Counted from the first letter of the stretch, positions 1 through 11,640 are shown. The stretch: 64,000 nt of DNA from Bidens hawaiensis (GCA_021521415.1 JAIQDT010000833.1:62001-126000); one strand, 5' to 3'. The notes: generated by a model from the sequence alone, not told the origin. Made by a program: numbers and translations.

Positions 1-1794
1 ATGAACTTTTTCTGGGAACTCAGATTTGATGTATTTTGGTAACACATGAATTTTGGGATCATTTGGAGAAGTTTAAAGGTGTTTTGTTTATTTGCGTCCG
101 TGTGAATTTTTACAGCTGAATTTGGGCCGAAAAGAATATTGCACGAGCTTTTTACATTCTGGAATTGATACAAATTTTTTTGGGACATGATTTGAGTATT
201 CAGGAATTTTTGGTGAATTTTTGGAAATTGTTTGGGGTAAACGGACGATTTTCAGACGAAATATAGCTGATAAAATGAATTTTTATAAATTAATAAATCA
301 GTAAATAAATTCCAGAAATATTTTTATAAAAATATACATATTTTAATTGATAAGTGGTTAAATTTTCATAATTTAATGATTAACGATTAATTAATTATGC
401 TAATCTGAATATTAAACAAATTCAGTTTTTATAAAAACCGGCAAGTTCGCGACTAGTGAATCTGCGGGAATATCAAAACACCAAGAGTGATCCAAAAATC
501 ATATTTTTGGACTAATTAAGTAAAAACGAACTTTTCTATGAGAAACCTGGACAATCTGGGTGGATTGTGCGAGATTCTTCTCAAATCAAACTGAATAAAC
601 GGAAACGGGCCCCGTGGCTAATCCGGGACCCCAGTATGTGATCTTTCTTTATAACTTAATCATTTTATTAACCAATACATTTACCCAAGCTTATTTTCTC
701 ATAACTGTTTTCTGAACGCGTAAACGAGCAACTTGGCCCAGCTGGGAAAACGGGAGTCTGAGCCAAGTTCGATTTTAAGTATTAGACATTGAAAAACATC
801 ACAACCTAAGCCTATTGCCACTTTCTGGGTGTTCCAGCTACACCCAGATTAGTTATACAGCCCAGTTTAGTATTGAGATTATAATAATATTAAAATATTA
901 ATATTATTATAATATTGATTATAGGAACTACTGATAGCGGACCGAACAAAACACGAGCTGATACAGTACTGATTATCGACTAAACCGTGAGTTTCATGAC
1001 CCCACTTTTAAACTGTTTTACGAACTTTTGGGGTGAAAAGCATGTTTGCTTATATCTATATAATTATCTGAAACATGTGATGATGTGAATTATCTAAGTA
1101 CTAACACACGAAAGTCCCCACAATCACAGTGATTAACTTCGAGCCGGTGGCTTGTGAATAGTATTATTGGTTTGACAAACCCAAACGGAATCGGCCTGGT
1201 TGCCGTGTCACATAGCGCCGTTTGCACATGACCATATTTAAACATACAGGCTATGTAGTGTTAGACATAGCTACCGGGACATGTTGTGGACGGAAGGGGA
1301 GCCACAGTGGTTGATTGAGCGTGGGAAATGGAGGCACGCAGCACGAACAGTCCAGGCTTCACTGTAGCTTAGCATAATTACATCACATACATCATTTACA
1401 TACATACATACTTATTTCATAATTACAAGTGTTGACTTGTGAACACTCATTACTGTTTTCTTGAAACTCGTGAAACTCGCAAACTCTAGTAGTTGACCCG
1501 TTTTAAACTGCTTTTCAGGTGTACCTAAATCGGAATGATTGGGTGATCTGTTACTTGCCTGAAGTGTGTGGTTGATGCTATGTGAATAGAAGCAAGGGCG
1601 TTATTAGTAAGAATGTATAGTTAACGAACTAGTTTTGTTTGTATCTATTAGACTGTTAAACAATGATAGAACAAAGAAATGTAATATATTGTAAATTAGT
1701 TTGTAATGTTTCTTTATAAACAATGTATTGATATCAGAGGTGTCTGTTACATTCCCGTTTTACGCTTCCGCATAGTGTTAGTCGGGGTGTGACA
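1..1794 (+). mobile_element. 3' part of a Ty3/gypsy-type LTR
   Basis: The stretch ends in GGGGTGTGACA at 1784-1794. The LTR at 55.4 kb ends in the same way just before a primer binding site, so this is read as an LTR end. No primer binding site follows here, so it is a 3' LTR or a solo LTR. Its start lies before the window or cannot be placed. It has no long ORF, and holds GC-rich patches around 1140-1340 and an AT palindrome at 878-913. The assignment rests on terminal sequence and composition only. Confidence 0.55.
878..913. repeat. AT-rich perfect palindrome inside the LTR
   Basis: Two 16-base arms, 878-893 and 898-913, are exact reverse complements around a 4-base loop (AATA). All bases are A or T. 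It could extrude as a cruciform or be a relic of a small insertion. Confidence 0.8.
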
Positions 1795-2241
1795 GTGTAC
1801 TGGTAGGAAACCTGAGTTACTTAATGGAGACCCATGTTTGATCTTCATATACAATATTTTGGGAGGACATGAATGACTCAATGAAGTTAGACCAGGATCT
1901 TTGTGAATTATAGTTCGATCCTGATGACGTCCAAGTTTTTCCTCCAGTGAACCTTTAGGCATGTGAGTTTTCCTTGGAACTTAAGATAACTTAGAGGTGC
2001 TTAGGGACTCCATACGGATTAGTTGGATCAATTGATAGTGGTCTTTTGTCATTAGATTACACGTACGAAGTACGTATACAATTATCTATTTGTTGGATGT
2101 TAAAAAATATAAGATAAACATTATAAAATACAGAAGCCCTAAAGTTAAAAGAATTATTGCGTGCTATTTTTTAATGAATTTATAATAGCGTAAATGAGTT
2201 AACCTTAATATTTTATAAGATTTCACAAGATACTGGTAATG

Positions 2242-2249
2242 ACACGTGT
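2242..2249 (+). promoter_or_regulatory. ACGT-core (ABRE/G-box-like) element upstream of the FLZ gene
   Basis: ACACGTGT is a perfect palindrome with the ACGT core bound by plant bZIP factors. It lies about 110 bases before the TATA box of the FLZ gene. Several FLZ genes are ABA responsive, so the site is plausible, but an 8-base motif can occur by chance. Confidence 0.35.
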
Positions 2250-2322
2250 TTAAACATCAATTTCAATACAAGGTGGTCTTCTTGAGCCAATAGATTCTTC
2301 TTCCCATGGTTTATACCCCATA

Positions 2323-2341
2323 CCCCCCCCCCCCCCCCCCC
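2323..2341 (+). repeat. Poly-C tract (19 C) in the FLZ core promoter
   Basis: An uninterrupted run of 19 C ends about 12 bases before the TATA box. The exact length is uncertain because such runs are error-prone in sequencing. The G-rich complement could form an unusual structure. Confidence 0.8.
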
Positions 2342-2352
2342 ACAACAATCTC

Positions 2353-2360
2353 TTTATAAA
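2353..2360 (+). promoter_or_regulatory. TATA box of the FLZ gene
   Basis: TTTATAAA lies about 55 bases before the ATG at 2411. This allows a short leader of roughly 20-30 bases, typical of a plant promoter. Confidence 0.6.
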
Positions 2361-2410
2361 CCCACCTCCTCTGTTCACAATCCCACCACCCACCGCCGTG
2401 AATATTATTA

Positions 2411-3268
2411 ATGGAGTCTTCTGCAACCACCACCACCAGAAGGCCTTATTTTCTTGAAGAAAATAATGGGTTTGCTTCAATTTCCGATATTGAAACTGAG
2501 TTTCTATCGTCGTCGTCCAGAGCTTTGTATTCGCCCAGAAGAGCGAGATCTGGGAGAAGATTTGAAGACCAGCAGCCTCATTTTTTGGATGCTTGTTTTC
2601 TTTGCAAAAAGCCACTTGGGCATAACAGAGATATCTTCATGTACAGGTAAAATTCATGTAAAATTGATTCACAATTGACAAATAATTGATACTTATTTTT
2701 CTTATTTTACATGTTTTTCTCATCAATTAAAGATGTGCATGATTTATATTCTTTAACCGGGTCTCCTCTGTTTTTCCCCAATTTGGATTAGGGTTCTTGG
2801 TGAATACAACATTAATTAAATTTTTTTTTCATCAATTGAAGATGCATTTGATGTGGGTTTTGTTCATAGATACAAAATTTATCAAATTTTCATGTTTTTG
2901 TATTCAATTGAAGATATATTTGATTCACATCTTAAATTGGTGTGCTCAGTTTTCCCCCTTCTGATTTGTTGATGAATTTATTAAATCTGCTACCTGTTTG
3001 AATTTTTGGTAAATCTGAAGCCAGTTTTGGACCCATTTTGTTAGATTTAATCGATTATCACCAAAAAGTTGCAAGCTTTGAATCTTTGTTTCTTCAATTT
3101 TGGGGGTTTTTGATGAACATGAAGAAACAGAGTACACCATTGAAAATTTATGATTTTCTAAACAATTTTCTCACAAATCAGTGGGATTTTGCTCAAAATT
3201 TACCAAATCTGGGTCAAAATTTAGATCTTTATGCTCTGATTTCAGTTTCTGATATATGTATTTTTTTA

Positions 3269-3309
<41 letters not shown>

Positions 3310-3466
3310 TAGAGCAGAGCAGATTGACATTGATGAAGCTAAAGAGAAAACCAAACATCTTTCTTCTTCAATGAGAGCTTTGCGGAAGAAAGAACAGAGT
3401 GAAACCTCACCAGAAAAATCTTCCCCAAAATACCCTTTCTATACTGGTGCAGTTGCTGCTGCTTAA
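2411..3466 (+). CDS. FLZ: FCS-like zinc finger (FLZ, DUF581) protein, 140 aa
   Basis: Exons are 2411-2646 and 3280-3466. The intron has consensus ends (ACAG/GTAA and TTTTGCAG) and splits one Arg codon. The joined frame codes 140 residues. The FLZ domain spans about residues 58-100: [12 protein letters not shown] supplies the first Cys pair and, across the splice, [11 protein letters not shown] supplies the Phe-Cys-Ser core and second Cys pair. This matches the FLZ consensus closely. The N-terminus is Ser/Arg-rich and the C-terminus is short and Lys/Ser-rich. FLZ proteins are plant-specific adaptors that bind SnRK1 kinase subunits, and several respond to ABA or sugar status. All zinc ligands are present and no break is seen, so the gene looks functional. 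A TATA box and an ACGT-core element precede it. Confidence 0.93.
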
Positions 3467-3728
3467 CTAGTGATTTCATTCTAAAACAAGGGGTAAAAAG
3501 GGGATTTTTTTCCCACCTATAGAAGTATGTGGGGTTCAGAGAGAACCAATTTTTTTCATTCTTATTTTTCACCTTTTATGATCACCTCGTTTTTTACTGT
3601 GGTAAAAAAAATGATGTACAAGAAAGATAAAAAAAATGGGAACAGAAGTTAAATATTAAGGCATGTAGTTATGCACTTTATGCCAACTAATTTTGGGTGT
3701 GTTTGGCCCTTTCATTTTTTAAATCGTC

Positions 3729-3871
3729 TAGTTTCGTATCTATATAAAATCATAGAGAACTAATTTGGCCAAATCATAGATTAAACAAAATATTAAACGA
3801 TTGATCATGGGCCTATGTGACACATAATAACAATAAATTAGTTCTATGATTTTTATATAGATACGAAACTA
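3729..3871. repeat. Short inverted-repeat (MITE-like) element
   Basis: About 38 bases at 3729-3766 recur as reverse complement at 3835-3871 with one or two indels, around a 68-base spacer. No clear target duplication was found. The position just 3' of the FLZ gene suggests a small foldback insertion. Confidence 0.6.
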
Positions 3872-3878
3872 TGTCCCA

Positions 3879-3932
3879 AAGCTAATGCTTAATTAAATTT
3901 TACCGAAGCTAATGCTTAATTAAATTTTACCG
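3879..3932. repeat. 27-bp perfect tandem duplication
   Basis: Bases 3879-3905 are repeated exactly at 3906-3932 (unit begins AAGCTAATGC and ends TTTTACCG). It looks like a recent slippage or repair duplication. Confidence 0.85.
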
Positions 3933-4549
3933 ATGCTGACGAACATATAATCATTAATTTAATGCAAGTGTGTGTTACAATTCATCATCAACTCTATGCA
4001 AATACCCTCCTAGTTTGTGTACCCTTTGGTCGGTATAGACTATAGAAGCCCTGAGGACGAATGTTAGTTATGTTGATTATTGGACACACAAAATGAACTT
4101 GCCAAAATTTGATTGATTTTGATTGAAATGTATTCACACATAGGTTTGTTGGAGTTTGATAGTACCATGCATAATTTAACTTGTTTAATCACTATCACTT
4201 GTCAAGTGCAGTAACGAATAATACATAGTTTGTCCTTCAGCATGCACACATCAAGAACATAATCAAGCCTCCCACTAGTAAAATAGTTTGCACATTCATG
4301 TTTTAACAAAAGTTTTAAAATCAAATGAAAAACATATGCAAAATAAAACCCTACGCCCGGGTGCCATGACGTGTGATGCCATGGGGATCATTATAGGAAG
4401 TCCATTTCGGAGAGCAAATGGAAAAATCTGGATGGTGGTAGAATACATTGTCAATGAGTGTTCATTGTCTTTTCTTCATTTTGTGGCTATAGTGATATCC
4501 TATTTGATTTACGAAAAACTATATATAAGATAAAAATGTATGGTTGGAA
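3933..4549. other. Intergenic, nothing recognised
   Basis: AT-rich sequence without a supported gene. The ORF at 4288-4533 shows no recognisable domain and overlaps the expected 5' truncation zone of the following retroelement. Confidence 0.5.
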
Positions 4550-4614
4550 TCAACAAATTATAAGTATAATGGCGGAAAGATATGAAGTTAAAAGTAAAGG
4601 AAGTTTGTACTTAC

Positions 4615-5969
4615 GAGTCCTCTTGAGCTTGAAGGTACGAACAGGCGGGGACGAACCCGATGGAACCGGCCTCTTTACGCCGGTCACCGTCGCTGTACTG
4701 GGCTGCCCGGAGGTGACAGCCGTCTCAACCTCCGGAGCAGTGATCTCAACACCACCAGGGTTCCCTGCCACCTCCTCGCTTTCGGTCTCTGAGTCAGACC
4801 GATTCACCGGATCGGCAGTGGAGGCAACCTTCGCCTTCCCCTTCACGCCAGCAGCCTTCTTCTTCCTCACGAATAATGGACCATCTGCGGATTCCTCATC
4901 AGAAGATGACAAGATTAGAGGAATTCCAGCAGAGGTTTGAGCATTGACAGGTCGAGGGTTAAACAACTCCTTACCTGGCCGCATGGCGCTTAGAATCGGG
5001 TGGCCCGGCGGGTAGACCTCCACGAACCGATCCGCCGTTTGCTCAAGGATGGGCAACTCGTTCTCATCTAGAGCACGAGTACCATCCGAGCGGGGCCATC
5101 ACTCTCCCGCGGCTGCAGGAGAGACTGCAAGTCGTTTCCCTCTGAAAACAAAAAGAAAAAACGGTTAGAACAAAAACCCTAAATTAACGGATAATATGAA
5201 GCATACCGTAAGGGACAGAGTTCAAACCGTATTCGAGGACGATGGGAATCTGTGACGCCTCCTTCCACACCCGGCTCATCCCGAGCATCACCATCCCGGA
5301 CTCCGCAAAGCGGTAAACCGGAGACTGGATCCGGGAAACCTTGGAGAACCATTCCGCCTCCTGGTAGTTGGAGGCGTGAAGGTTCGGGAGAGCTCTCCCG
5401 TTCTTGAACGTCATCGCTTTGGGGACGACGCGAGCGGAGATATAGAAGAACTCCCGCTTCCAAGATCGAAGACTGCGCTCGGTAGCGCAGATCTTCAAAC
5501 CCTTGATCCGATTGACCAAGGTATACCACCCCTGGATGCACCTACAGGAATAGAAGGTCATCAGGCGGTCAACATGGGGCTCCAAACCCAGAATGAGACA
5601 CACCCACTCGAAATGGCGGATCTTGGCGATCGCCATTGGGTGTACCTCAGTCAGATGCACACCGTGTCTCTCCAGAACACGGTATACGAACTTCGTCAAT
5701 GGGAACATGAGATTCCCATAGACGAAGAATGCAGCGTACACCCCTATCTTGCCCTTGGGGGCATCGTACACCGTCTGATGAGATGCAGGAAACTCAGGAT
5801 CGAAGGGCTCGATCATGAACTTCCTAACGACGTACTGATAGAGGTCGACCGGAAGAGCACACTGGCACTCGCCAGCAGTACTCTTGTCATCCTTGTCCGA
5901 CGTGGACGACGGATTCTCGAGGTATACATCGGACTCCTCGACAGTAACCTCAGGATCATGAGAAGACAT
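4615..5969 (-). pseudogene. Antisense ORF with putative gypsy-type transposon (Transposase_28) domain, spliced, with one stop
   Basis: Exon 1 runs from the ATG at 5969 down to 5207. An intron of about 67 bases follows (donor GGTATG; acceptor TTTTCAGAG, exon 2 starting at 5139). Exon 2 runs to 4615, where a consensus donor GTAAGT begins another intron whose next exon I cannot find. Exon 1 carries the segment from GKIGVYAAFFVYG through FVYRVLERHGVHLTEVHP to HFEWVCLILG, which fits the plant 'putative gypsy type transposon' family (PF04195). Exon 2 is acidic and Ser/Pro-rich with a basic KRTRK end. A TGA at 5099-5101 interrupts exon 2 between GE and WPRSDG. A TATA box precedes it on the minus strand. 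The product's role is unknown; such ORFs are extra genes of Tat retroelements and not true transposases. Confidence 0.6.
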
Positions 5970-6092
5970 GTTTTGGATGTAAAGAAGAACGATTTCAGGA
6001 GAATGCTCGACAGAAAAGTTAGAGTATTCGCCGGAAATCGCTTAGAAGAAGAAGAGAGGTGAAACTGTGAGTTGAGATGCAACCTATCCTCC

Positions 6093-6101
6093 CTTTATAT
6101 A
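6093..6101 (-). promoter_or_regulatory. TATA box of the antisense retroelement gene
   Basis: Read on the minus strand the sequence is TATATAAAG, about 125 bases before the ATG at 5969, leaving a leader of about 100 bases. It implies an internal promoter opposite to the LTR promoter. Confidence 0.5.
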
Positions 6102-6443
6102 CTCATCGCAATGAATGCGATGAATTTAATGCGGAAGAGAGAGGAAAACACTGGTGCAATGAAACTATGACACGTGGAAAAAGCAAGCTGACAACAGCTG
6201 TTGACAGGACGCGTGCCGTAAACTTCGCGGCTACGCGCCTGAAAATTCGCGCCCACGCGCCTGAAAAAGCGTCTGGAATGACCATATACTGTCACGTCGC
6301 CATAACTTCCTGCACGTCCTGACACTGTCAGAAGAAACCGTCGGACGACGTTTCAACAGTTTGGACTGTTCTTATCCTTTCACCAACTCTTCGAATTTCA
6401 AAAAGATTCAAAAAGATTCAAAAGTAAGCGGGACTATACCCCT

Positions 6444-6735
6444 TACCTTGGCAACCAAGTAACTATAAGACAGGTGCGAGTACAGTGTTAAGGCAAAACC
6501 CTTCACATACTTAGCACCTGCAGGGAATTGAAGCCAAGTATACCTCGGCGACCAAGTAACTATAAGACGGGTGCGGGTACAGTGTCAAGGCAAAACCCTT
6601 CACATACTTAGCACCCGCAGGGAATTGAAGCCAGGAATACCTTGGAAGTAAAGTAACTATAAGACGAGTGCGGGTACAGTGTCAAGGCGAAACCCTTCAC
6701 ATACCTAGCACTCCGCAGGGAATTGAAACCAAGAA
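6444..6735 (+). repeat. Three tandem repeats of about 97 bp
   Basis: Units 6444-6540, 6541-6637 and 6638-6735 share the core AAGTAACTATAAGAC and the block CAGGGAATTGAA, with about 10-15% divergence. They lie between the antisense gene and the LTR, where Retand-type elements carry amplified tandem repeats. Confidence 0.9.
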
Positions 6736-7676
6736 GGATCTTCTGGGCCATGCTTGCGGAAACGGAAATAACATCCCCGCATAGCGGGAACGTCGAGAAC
6801 TAGATTGTTTGAAGCTCCAAGATGGAATTGGTTGTTTTAACATAATTGATCACTATGTTCAAAACTACCAAAACCTCATGGAGAATCTATACAAGTGGAA
6901 CTCAACGCTCCTGACTTGCGAGGAGGTTACAGACCTACCCGCATCATACCCAAAGATCAAGCAGAAAAGTCGGGAATTTCTGCACGTGACATTAGGACTT
7001 CCGCGGGAAGAATCCCCATGGAAAACCTTAAAACTAAACCCTTTTCAAAACCCTTTGCTTAAGTCCAAAAGTTCACCTCACTTATTAACAATTCATGAGA
7101 AAAACATTGGACTGGGGGGACTTGAAGAGGTAGGTCCCAGTAGAGCCCAGTTGGACCCGCAAGACTCACCTCAAAGAGGGACGTCTGCGCAGTTGAACCC
7201 GCAAGACTCACCTTCAACAGGGACGTCTGCGCAAAGGCTAAACTCGCAACTCACCTTGAAGAGACGTCTGCGCAGAAACCAACTGGATCCGCAGGACCCA
7301 CCATGCTCAGAGATGTGACGTCCTTACGCGCAGTACGCAAGCTGTTCCCGCAGGAAAAGCCTCCCAATGGTCGACGTACTCCGCCTGTTCCCGCAGCAAC
7401 GGATACTAGCCATCAGGGAAGGCTACCCGCGCAGCAAGGCTACATGCACAAGGCACTTAACTCTTAAATAATTCAGTAATGTCACCTGAAGAAGGAGTGA
7501 GCAAGCCGGGAACACTCCCGCACAAAGCCGGGAACACTTCCGCACAAATGAGCCAGTCCGTACGATACTGGAGGATCTTTTGTACTGTACCTGACGAGGT
7601 ATGGACAAAAGATCTGACCAAAGATACGACAGCTCACTGACAACAGTATGACGAGCAGTACGCTCTTGTACTGTAT

Positions 7677-7856
7677 GTCACTATCAGCCGCTGCCTACTC
7701 ACCAACCTGTCGGAGGACGTGCATAGCCTGCAGTTGGTGGAACAGGAATAGTACACAGCCGGCCTGGTCACTATCAGCCGCTGCCTACCCACCAACCACC
7801 AGCATGGCACGTGCATAGCCCACAGTTGGCAGAACAGGAATACTATTCAGCCGGCT
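7677..7856. repeat. 90-bp direct duplication in the LTR U3
   Basis: Both units start GTCACTATCAGCCGCTGCCTA and contain ACGTGCATAG and AACAGGAATA. They lie just upstream of the LTR TATA box, where enhancer duplications are common in retroelement U3 regions. Confidence 0.8.
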
Positions 7857-7883
7857 GTACCTGCTTGGAAACCTACCTTCGGC

Positions 7884-7890
7884 TATAAAT
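7884..7890 (+). promoter_or_regulatory. TATA box of the Tat LTR
   Basis: TATAAAT within GGCTATAAATACTCC marks the probable U3/R boundary region about 30 bases further on, in sequence otherwise typical of an LTR promoter. Confidence 0.5.
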
Positions 7891-8186
7891 ACTCCAACAC
7901 CTTGAAATGGTATGGACACATCACATTACATTACATTACCTGATCACATCTTATCTTTTCTAGCAATCTCTTAATATACACTGATATTCAAGAGCAATCT
8001 AGTCTGATTCTCACGCCGGAGGGTGGTCACAAGGAGGTACCCCCCCCTTCTAAGTGACTAGCTCACGGTGTCTGTTTTGCAGGTCACCAGAAGAACCATC
8101 TTTGCCGGACATAACCCCTCGTGGGAAACATCTATTTAACCCCCAGATTATCCGTAATCTGCCCGGGGTCTATTAGTGTTTCTTCA

Positions 8187-8840
8187 CCATGTTTTCGGCT
8201 ACAACCACTAAAGCGCATAGTACAACTATGAACAGAAGACGGAACACAACGTCGTTCAATTGCTATTTCTTTTGAAACCAAACCTACAATATTTTATCGT
8301 AATTATACTCAATTTGATGTAGGTTATTTAAAATTCTGAAAATCATCAACAATCAAGTCAACTTTGGACGATCATAATTGGTGTCTTTCAAAAACCTATT
8401 CGTCACCATGAGACGACTTCGGCTGCTTAAAGATCTCGTAGAATTGATGCAATGGAAGCTCTATTTATGGTAATTTGTTTCCCTTTTCTAGCAACCTTGC
8501 TTTGTACATCCATGGCCGGCTCTAATGATGAAAAGCCTTAGGTAATAACATCTCTAGCATCCTCATTTTGAAATGCATGGTAATCTATAAATATATGCTC
8601 TACAAATGTTACAACTAAATCGCCCAGCGCAACGCATAGCGCCAGTACCTAGTTCCCTTCAATCTCCAAACCACCTCAAAAACGCTTTTAGTTGTAAGAT
8701 TCAGTAACGTATCTAGAAGAAAAATTAAAAGGTATCCAATTTTTTTTGCATATCAAGAAATGGTTTTGTTATATGAAAATGACAGATCTTGGTAAACATA
8801 AAATTGCACTTTTAAGAAAGTTAAGTGGTATCCCGGGCAC
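8187..8840. other. Intergenic, nothing recognised
   Basis: AT-rich flank between the LTR end and a hAT element. No ORF, clear repeat or RNA gene was found. Confidence 0.5.
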
Positions 8841-9231
8841 CTAGGGCCGGCCATGGCCTATGGCAGGGTGGTTGACGACCATAGGCCTGACTACCCGTTA
8901 GGCCCGAAATAAAGTTTTTTAAAACATTTATATGTATTTTTATGAAAACTATATCTATACTTAATATTTAAACTCAATTACATAACAACTAATTTGCTAT
9001 AGTGGTAAAGGGGTATGACTTTCAATCAAAAGGTTGTGGGTTCTAGTCTCATTTGAAACATGTTTAAGTCAATTTTTATATATTAGTTTTTTACACAACC
9101 CAAATCATAACCAAGGAAGCCAATTTAAAAATTAAATTGTTTAAACCCAACAAATACTCTTTTTACTTAAGGCGCAAAATATTTTTCTCCTTCGGCCTAA
9201 AATTTTTTTTCAATTCTCGGAGCCGGCCTTG
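8841..9231. mobile_element. Small hAT-like non-autonomous element
   Basis: The left end CTAGGGCCGGCC and the right end GGCCGGCCTTG (reverse complement) form degenerate GC-rich terminal repeats. Seven bases CGGGCAC flank both sides (8834-8840 and 9232-9238); an eighth position is mismatched, fitting an 8-bp hAT target duplication. The inside holds no transposase. A tRNA-like block lies at 8995-9056. Confidence 0.65.
8995..9056 (+). repeat. tRNA-like segment inside the hAT element
   Basis: TAGTGGTAAAGGGG resembles an A box and GGTTGTGGGTTCTAGTCTC contains a B-box-like core, spaced as in a tRNA. Stems are too degenerate for a working tRNA. A similar block occurs on the other strand in the hAT element at 33.4-34.2 kb. 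Confidence 0.4.
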
Positions 9232-9379
9232 CGGGCACGCTGACCCCACACAGTACTATCACTTGTAAGAACCATGTACAATGCATTGCCTTGCGTTTGC
9301 ATATGTGAAGTATTGAAGCATGCTGGGTTTATGGAGGCTTATCTAGGCCCGAGTTAGAAGTCATCTTTGGCGACACATT

Positions 9380-9674
9380 AATTAAATGAAAACTAGTGGC
9401 ATGCCTAACCCATTTTATTTTATTATAGCCCGCTAATAGTTTTCTTTAGGGATTAAGTTGTAAACCCTAGTATGTTCTCTATTTGTATTCATAGTACATT
9501 TAATATCCTCATCAAGAGTGAGGCAGAAAACAATAATAAACGTATCCTTGTTGCAGCACGTGAACGTAGGTCAGCCGACCGAAGCATGTAAATCTCGCGT
9601 GTTCAACTTTGTTTATAATTTCTCTTGTAGTTACTTGTGTTTGCGTGTGTTTTGAAACACCCGAATCCCTAACA
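9380..9674 (+). mobile_element. Copia-like LTR end (remnant)
   Basis: The pattern of TTGTTGCAGCACGTGAACG, then GCCGACCGAAGCATGTAAATC, ending CCCTAACA at 9674, matches the 3' part of the LTR at 19203-19454. The start is not placed and no target duplication was found. Confidence 0.45.
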
Positions 9675-11640
9675 AACCAATCATGGATAACTCTGTCATA
9701 CATTCCTCATTTACAAAAATTTGTACTTTTGGGACGACATGAATATGTTATGGGGCATATGCCTACGCCAACTTTCGTATTTTTTTTGTTTTGATGTTTC
9801 GTATATGTAGAATCTTGTCTTCCACCGCTACTCCACACACAGGAAATACACTTAATACACATCAATTATGACTTGAATTAAATCTATGATAAAAATGATT
9901 TAATTTGTATTTATGGTAGGGTACTACTAGTAAAAAGATCAAAAAAAAAAAAAAAAACGTTTAATATCACTATGAATTCAAGATCTAACTTTCATGTAAT
10001 ATAGTTTTATCGTAACCACTAGTTCCTTTAAAGATTAGTGTTAAAAATGTGAAGTCTTCTTGATATTCTTTCAATTGGTATTCAAAAATATATATATGTG
10101 CTTATTTGTGTATTTTTGCATTAGGCTTGTTTGGTGATGAATGGTAGCATTATAGCAATTGGGCTTGAATGCAAGTAAGAGGATATTGGCTTGTAGCAGT
10201 GTTTGTGGGCTAAAGTTTCGTTTGATGTGTGCATATATCATTGCATATTTGCATGTGAAGGATTGGAAGATAGTTTTGTCACATACACATTATGCCAAAG
10301 GGTATACACACTCAACTGACCCTTGAAGGGTCCTACGTGGCCAAATGGTCCTTCAAGGGTGTCATCTGAACATCGCGCCATCCCCTTCCTTTCACGCATG
10401 ATGGGATCAGAATGAAGGCGGTCATGCGCACCCTTTGAAGGGTGGGTGGGCCCTCATCCAATAATTTTCTTTTTTTTTCTTTTTATCATAAATAAAATGG
10501 AATGATAGAGAACGACCCATAACAGGGGTTGAGTGGTGGGACTGAATGATAGAGGAAAAGCTGAGATGGTGCAGACATGATGAATGAGAGAGAATGATGA
10601 AAATGACCCATAACACATGGTCTTAGTTACTCTTATGCTCGGTCTTCTTCAGCGTATCAAAGGCTTAATCGCTCAGTAGATCTGATTAGTCTTCACCTTC
10701 TTCAATTGTCATCTACTCATTTTGGTGTGACGCGTATCATCGTAATATGATGTTCATTGTCTTTGACCATAGCATAATTGTTTTGGAGTTTTCGGATTTC
10801 TCTTATTCGGTATTATCTGTTTTGACTTATTTTATCTGGAATGTCGAGAGAGGCTTATTGCACAATCCACCCAATCCCAGCTTAGCTAATCAATACTGCA
10901 TAAGATAAGAGAGTGGGAGGCCGGCCCCATCTGGAGGCGTACTCTCATTTATAAATATATACAAAGGGCTAAAGAGAGAAGTCCTTGGAGAACTACCAAA
11001 TCCAATTACTTTGATTTGTTCATAACATTGTTTGTTTGTTCAAATCTATTGATTATAAAGATCAGCTGATTATTTGTATTATTATTGAAGAACTTATAAT
11101 TTGTGTAAGTTCTTCTAAGGTTGGTGGTATTTTTGGTTCGATCTCTTTATCGCTATTTCCGAGCTCTTGTATAAATCTCTATTTCTGACAAGAAGGGAAT
11201 GCAGTATCAATGAATTCATAGTGGTGCTATTCTTGAAAACAACTGTAACCTATAAAGAATTAACGGTTATCACTTGTCACATAAACATGTTAACTTTTGA
11301 AACGAGGTTACACTTTAAAAGACATCTCGTATCGTACGATAATGACTGTTTGCAACCGTTTTTAGTTTCGCTACCGATTTATGGCCGCCATGGTGGTTTA
11401 TTGGTGTATTATCTTTTTGCATTTTTTTTTTAATTATTTGATCAACATTCCAAGAATTACAGAATGTATACTTCAAAACATTAAAAATTATATTCTTTTT
11501 CATCTATAAATATATGTTTCTCCATTGTGTAATATAATAAGTAACATAAGCAATACATGAATGTTTATGAATGAAAAAGGACATCCAAAGTTTCCAACAC
11601 GACATAAATATGGAAATATAACCAAGAAACAAACAATCTC
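9675..11640. other. Intergenic, AT-rich, with an orphan promoter-like stretch
   Basis: There is a poly-A run near 9940, and a GC-richer block at 10300-10460 with repeated CCTTCAAGGGT or its complement. A TATA-like TTTATAAATATATAC near 10950 is followed by pyrimidine-rich leader-like sequence. No credible coding exon follows. The 88-codon ORF at 11167 has no recognisable domain. Confidence 0.4.

Larger units (their letters stand above)
4550..8186 (+). mobile_element. 3' part of a Tat-lineage Ty3/gypsy retrotransposon
   Basis: From left to right: an antisense ORF with a Transposase_28-like domain, three 97-bp tandem repeats, a G-rich polypurine-like tract (ACTGGGGGGAC, about 7111-7121), and an LTR at 7123-8186 with TGAAGA/TCTTCA ends. 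Antisense extra ORFs and tandem repeats between pol and the 3' LTR are known in plant Tat elements (Retand and Ogre type). No gag or pol is seen to the left, so the element is truncated near or before 4550. The lineage is inferred from architecture, not from a reverse transcriptase. Confidence 0.6.
7123..8186 (+). mobile_element. LTR of the Tat-lineage element
   Basis: The ends are inverted (TGAAGA at 7123, TCTTCA at 8181-8186) and the start follows a G-rich polypurine-like tract, so this is the 3' LTR. It holds internal subrepeats at 7147-7280 (with GGGACGTCTGCGCA) and a 90-bp direct duplication (7677-7766 and 7767-7856). A TATA box is at 7884-7890. A flanking target duplication cannot be tested because the 5' end of the element is missing. 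Confidence 0.6.

Noticed and set aside
2250..2615. 121-codon minus-strand ORF with Gly runs
   Set aside because: It is antisense to the FLZ exon and the Gly runs come from the poly-C tract.
5376..6062. 228-codon plus-strand ORF
   Set aside because: It is the shadow of the minus-strand Transposase_28-like exon, which has splice sites, a TATA box and a family match.
6809..7318. 169-codon ORF at the LTR start
   Set aside because: It crosses the LTR border and reads through the LTR subrepeats, giving QLDPQDSP-type repeats. No sign of a real product.
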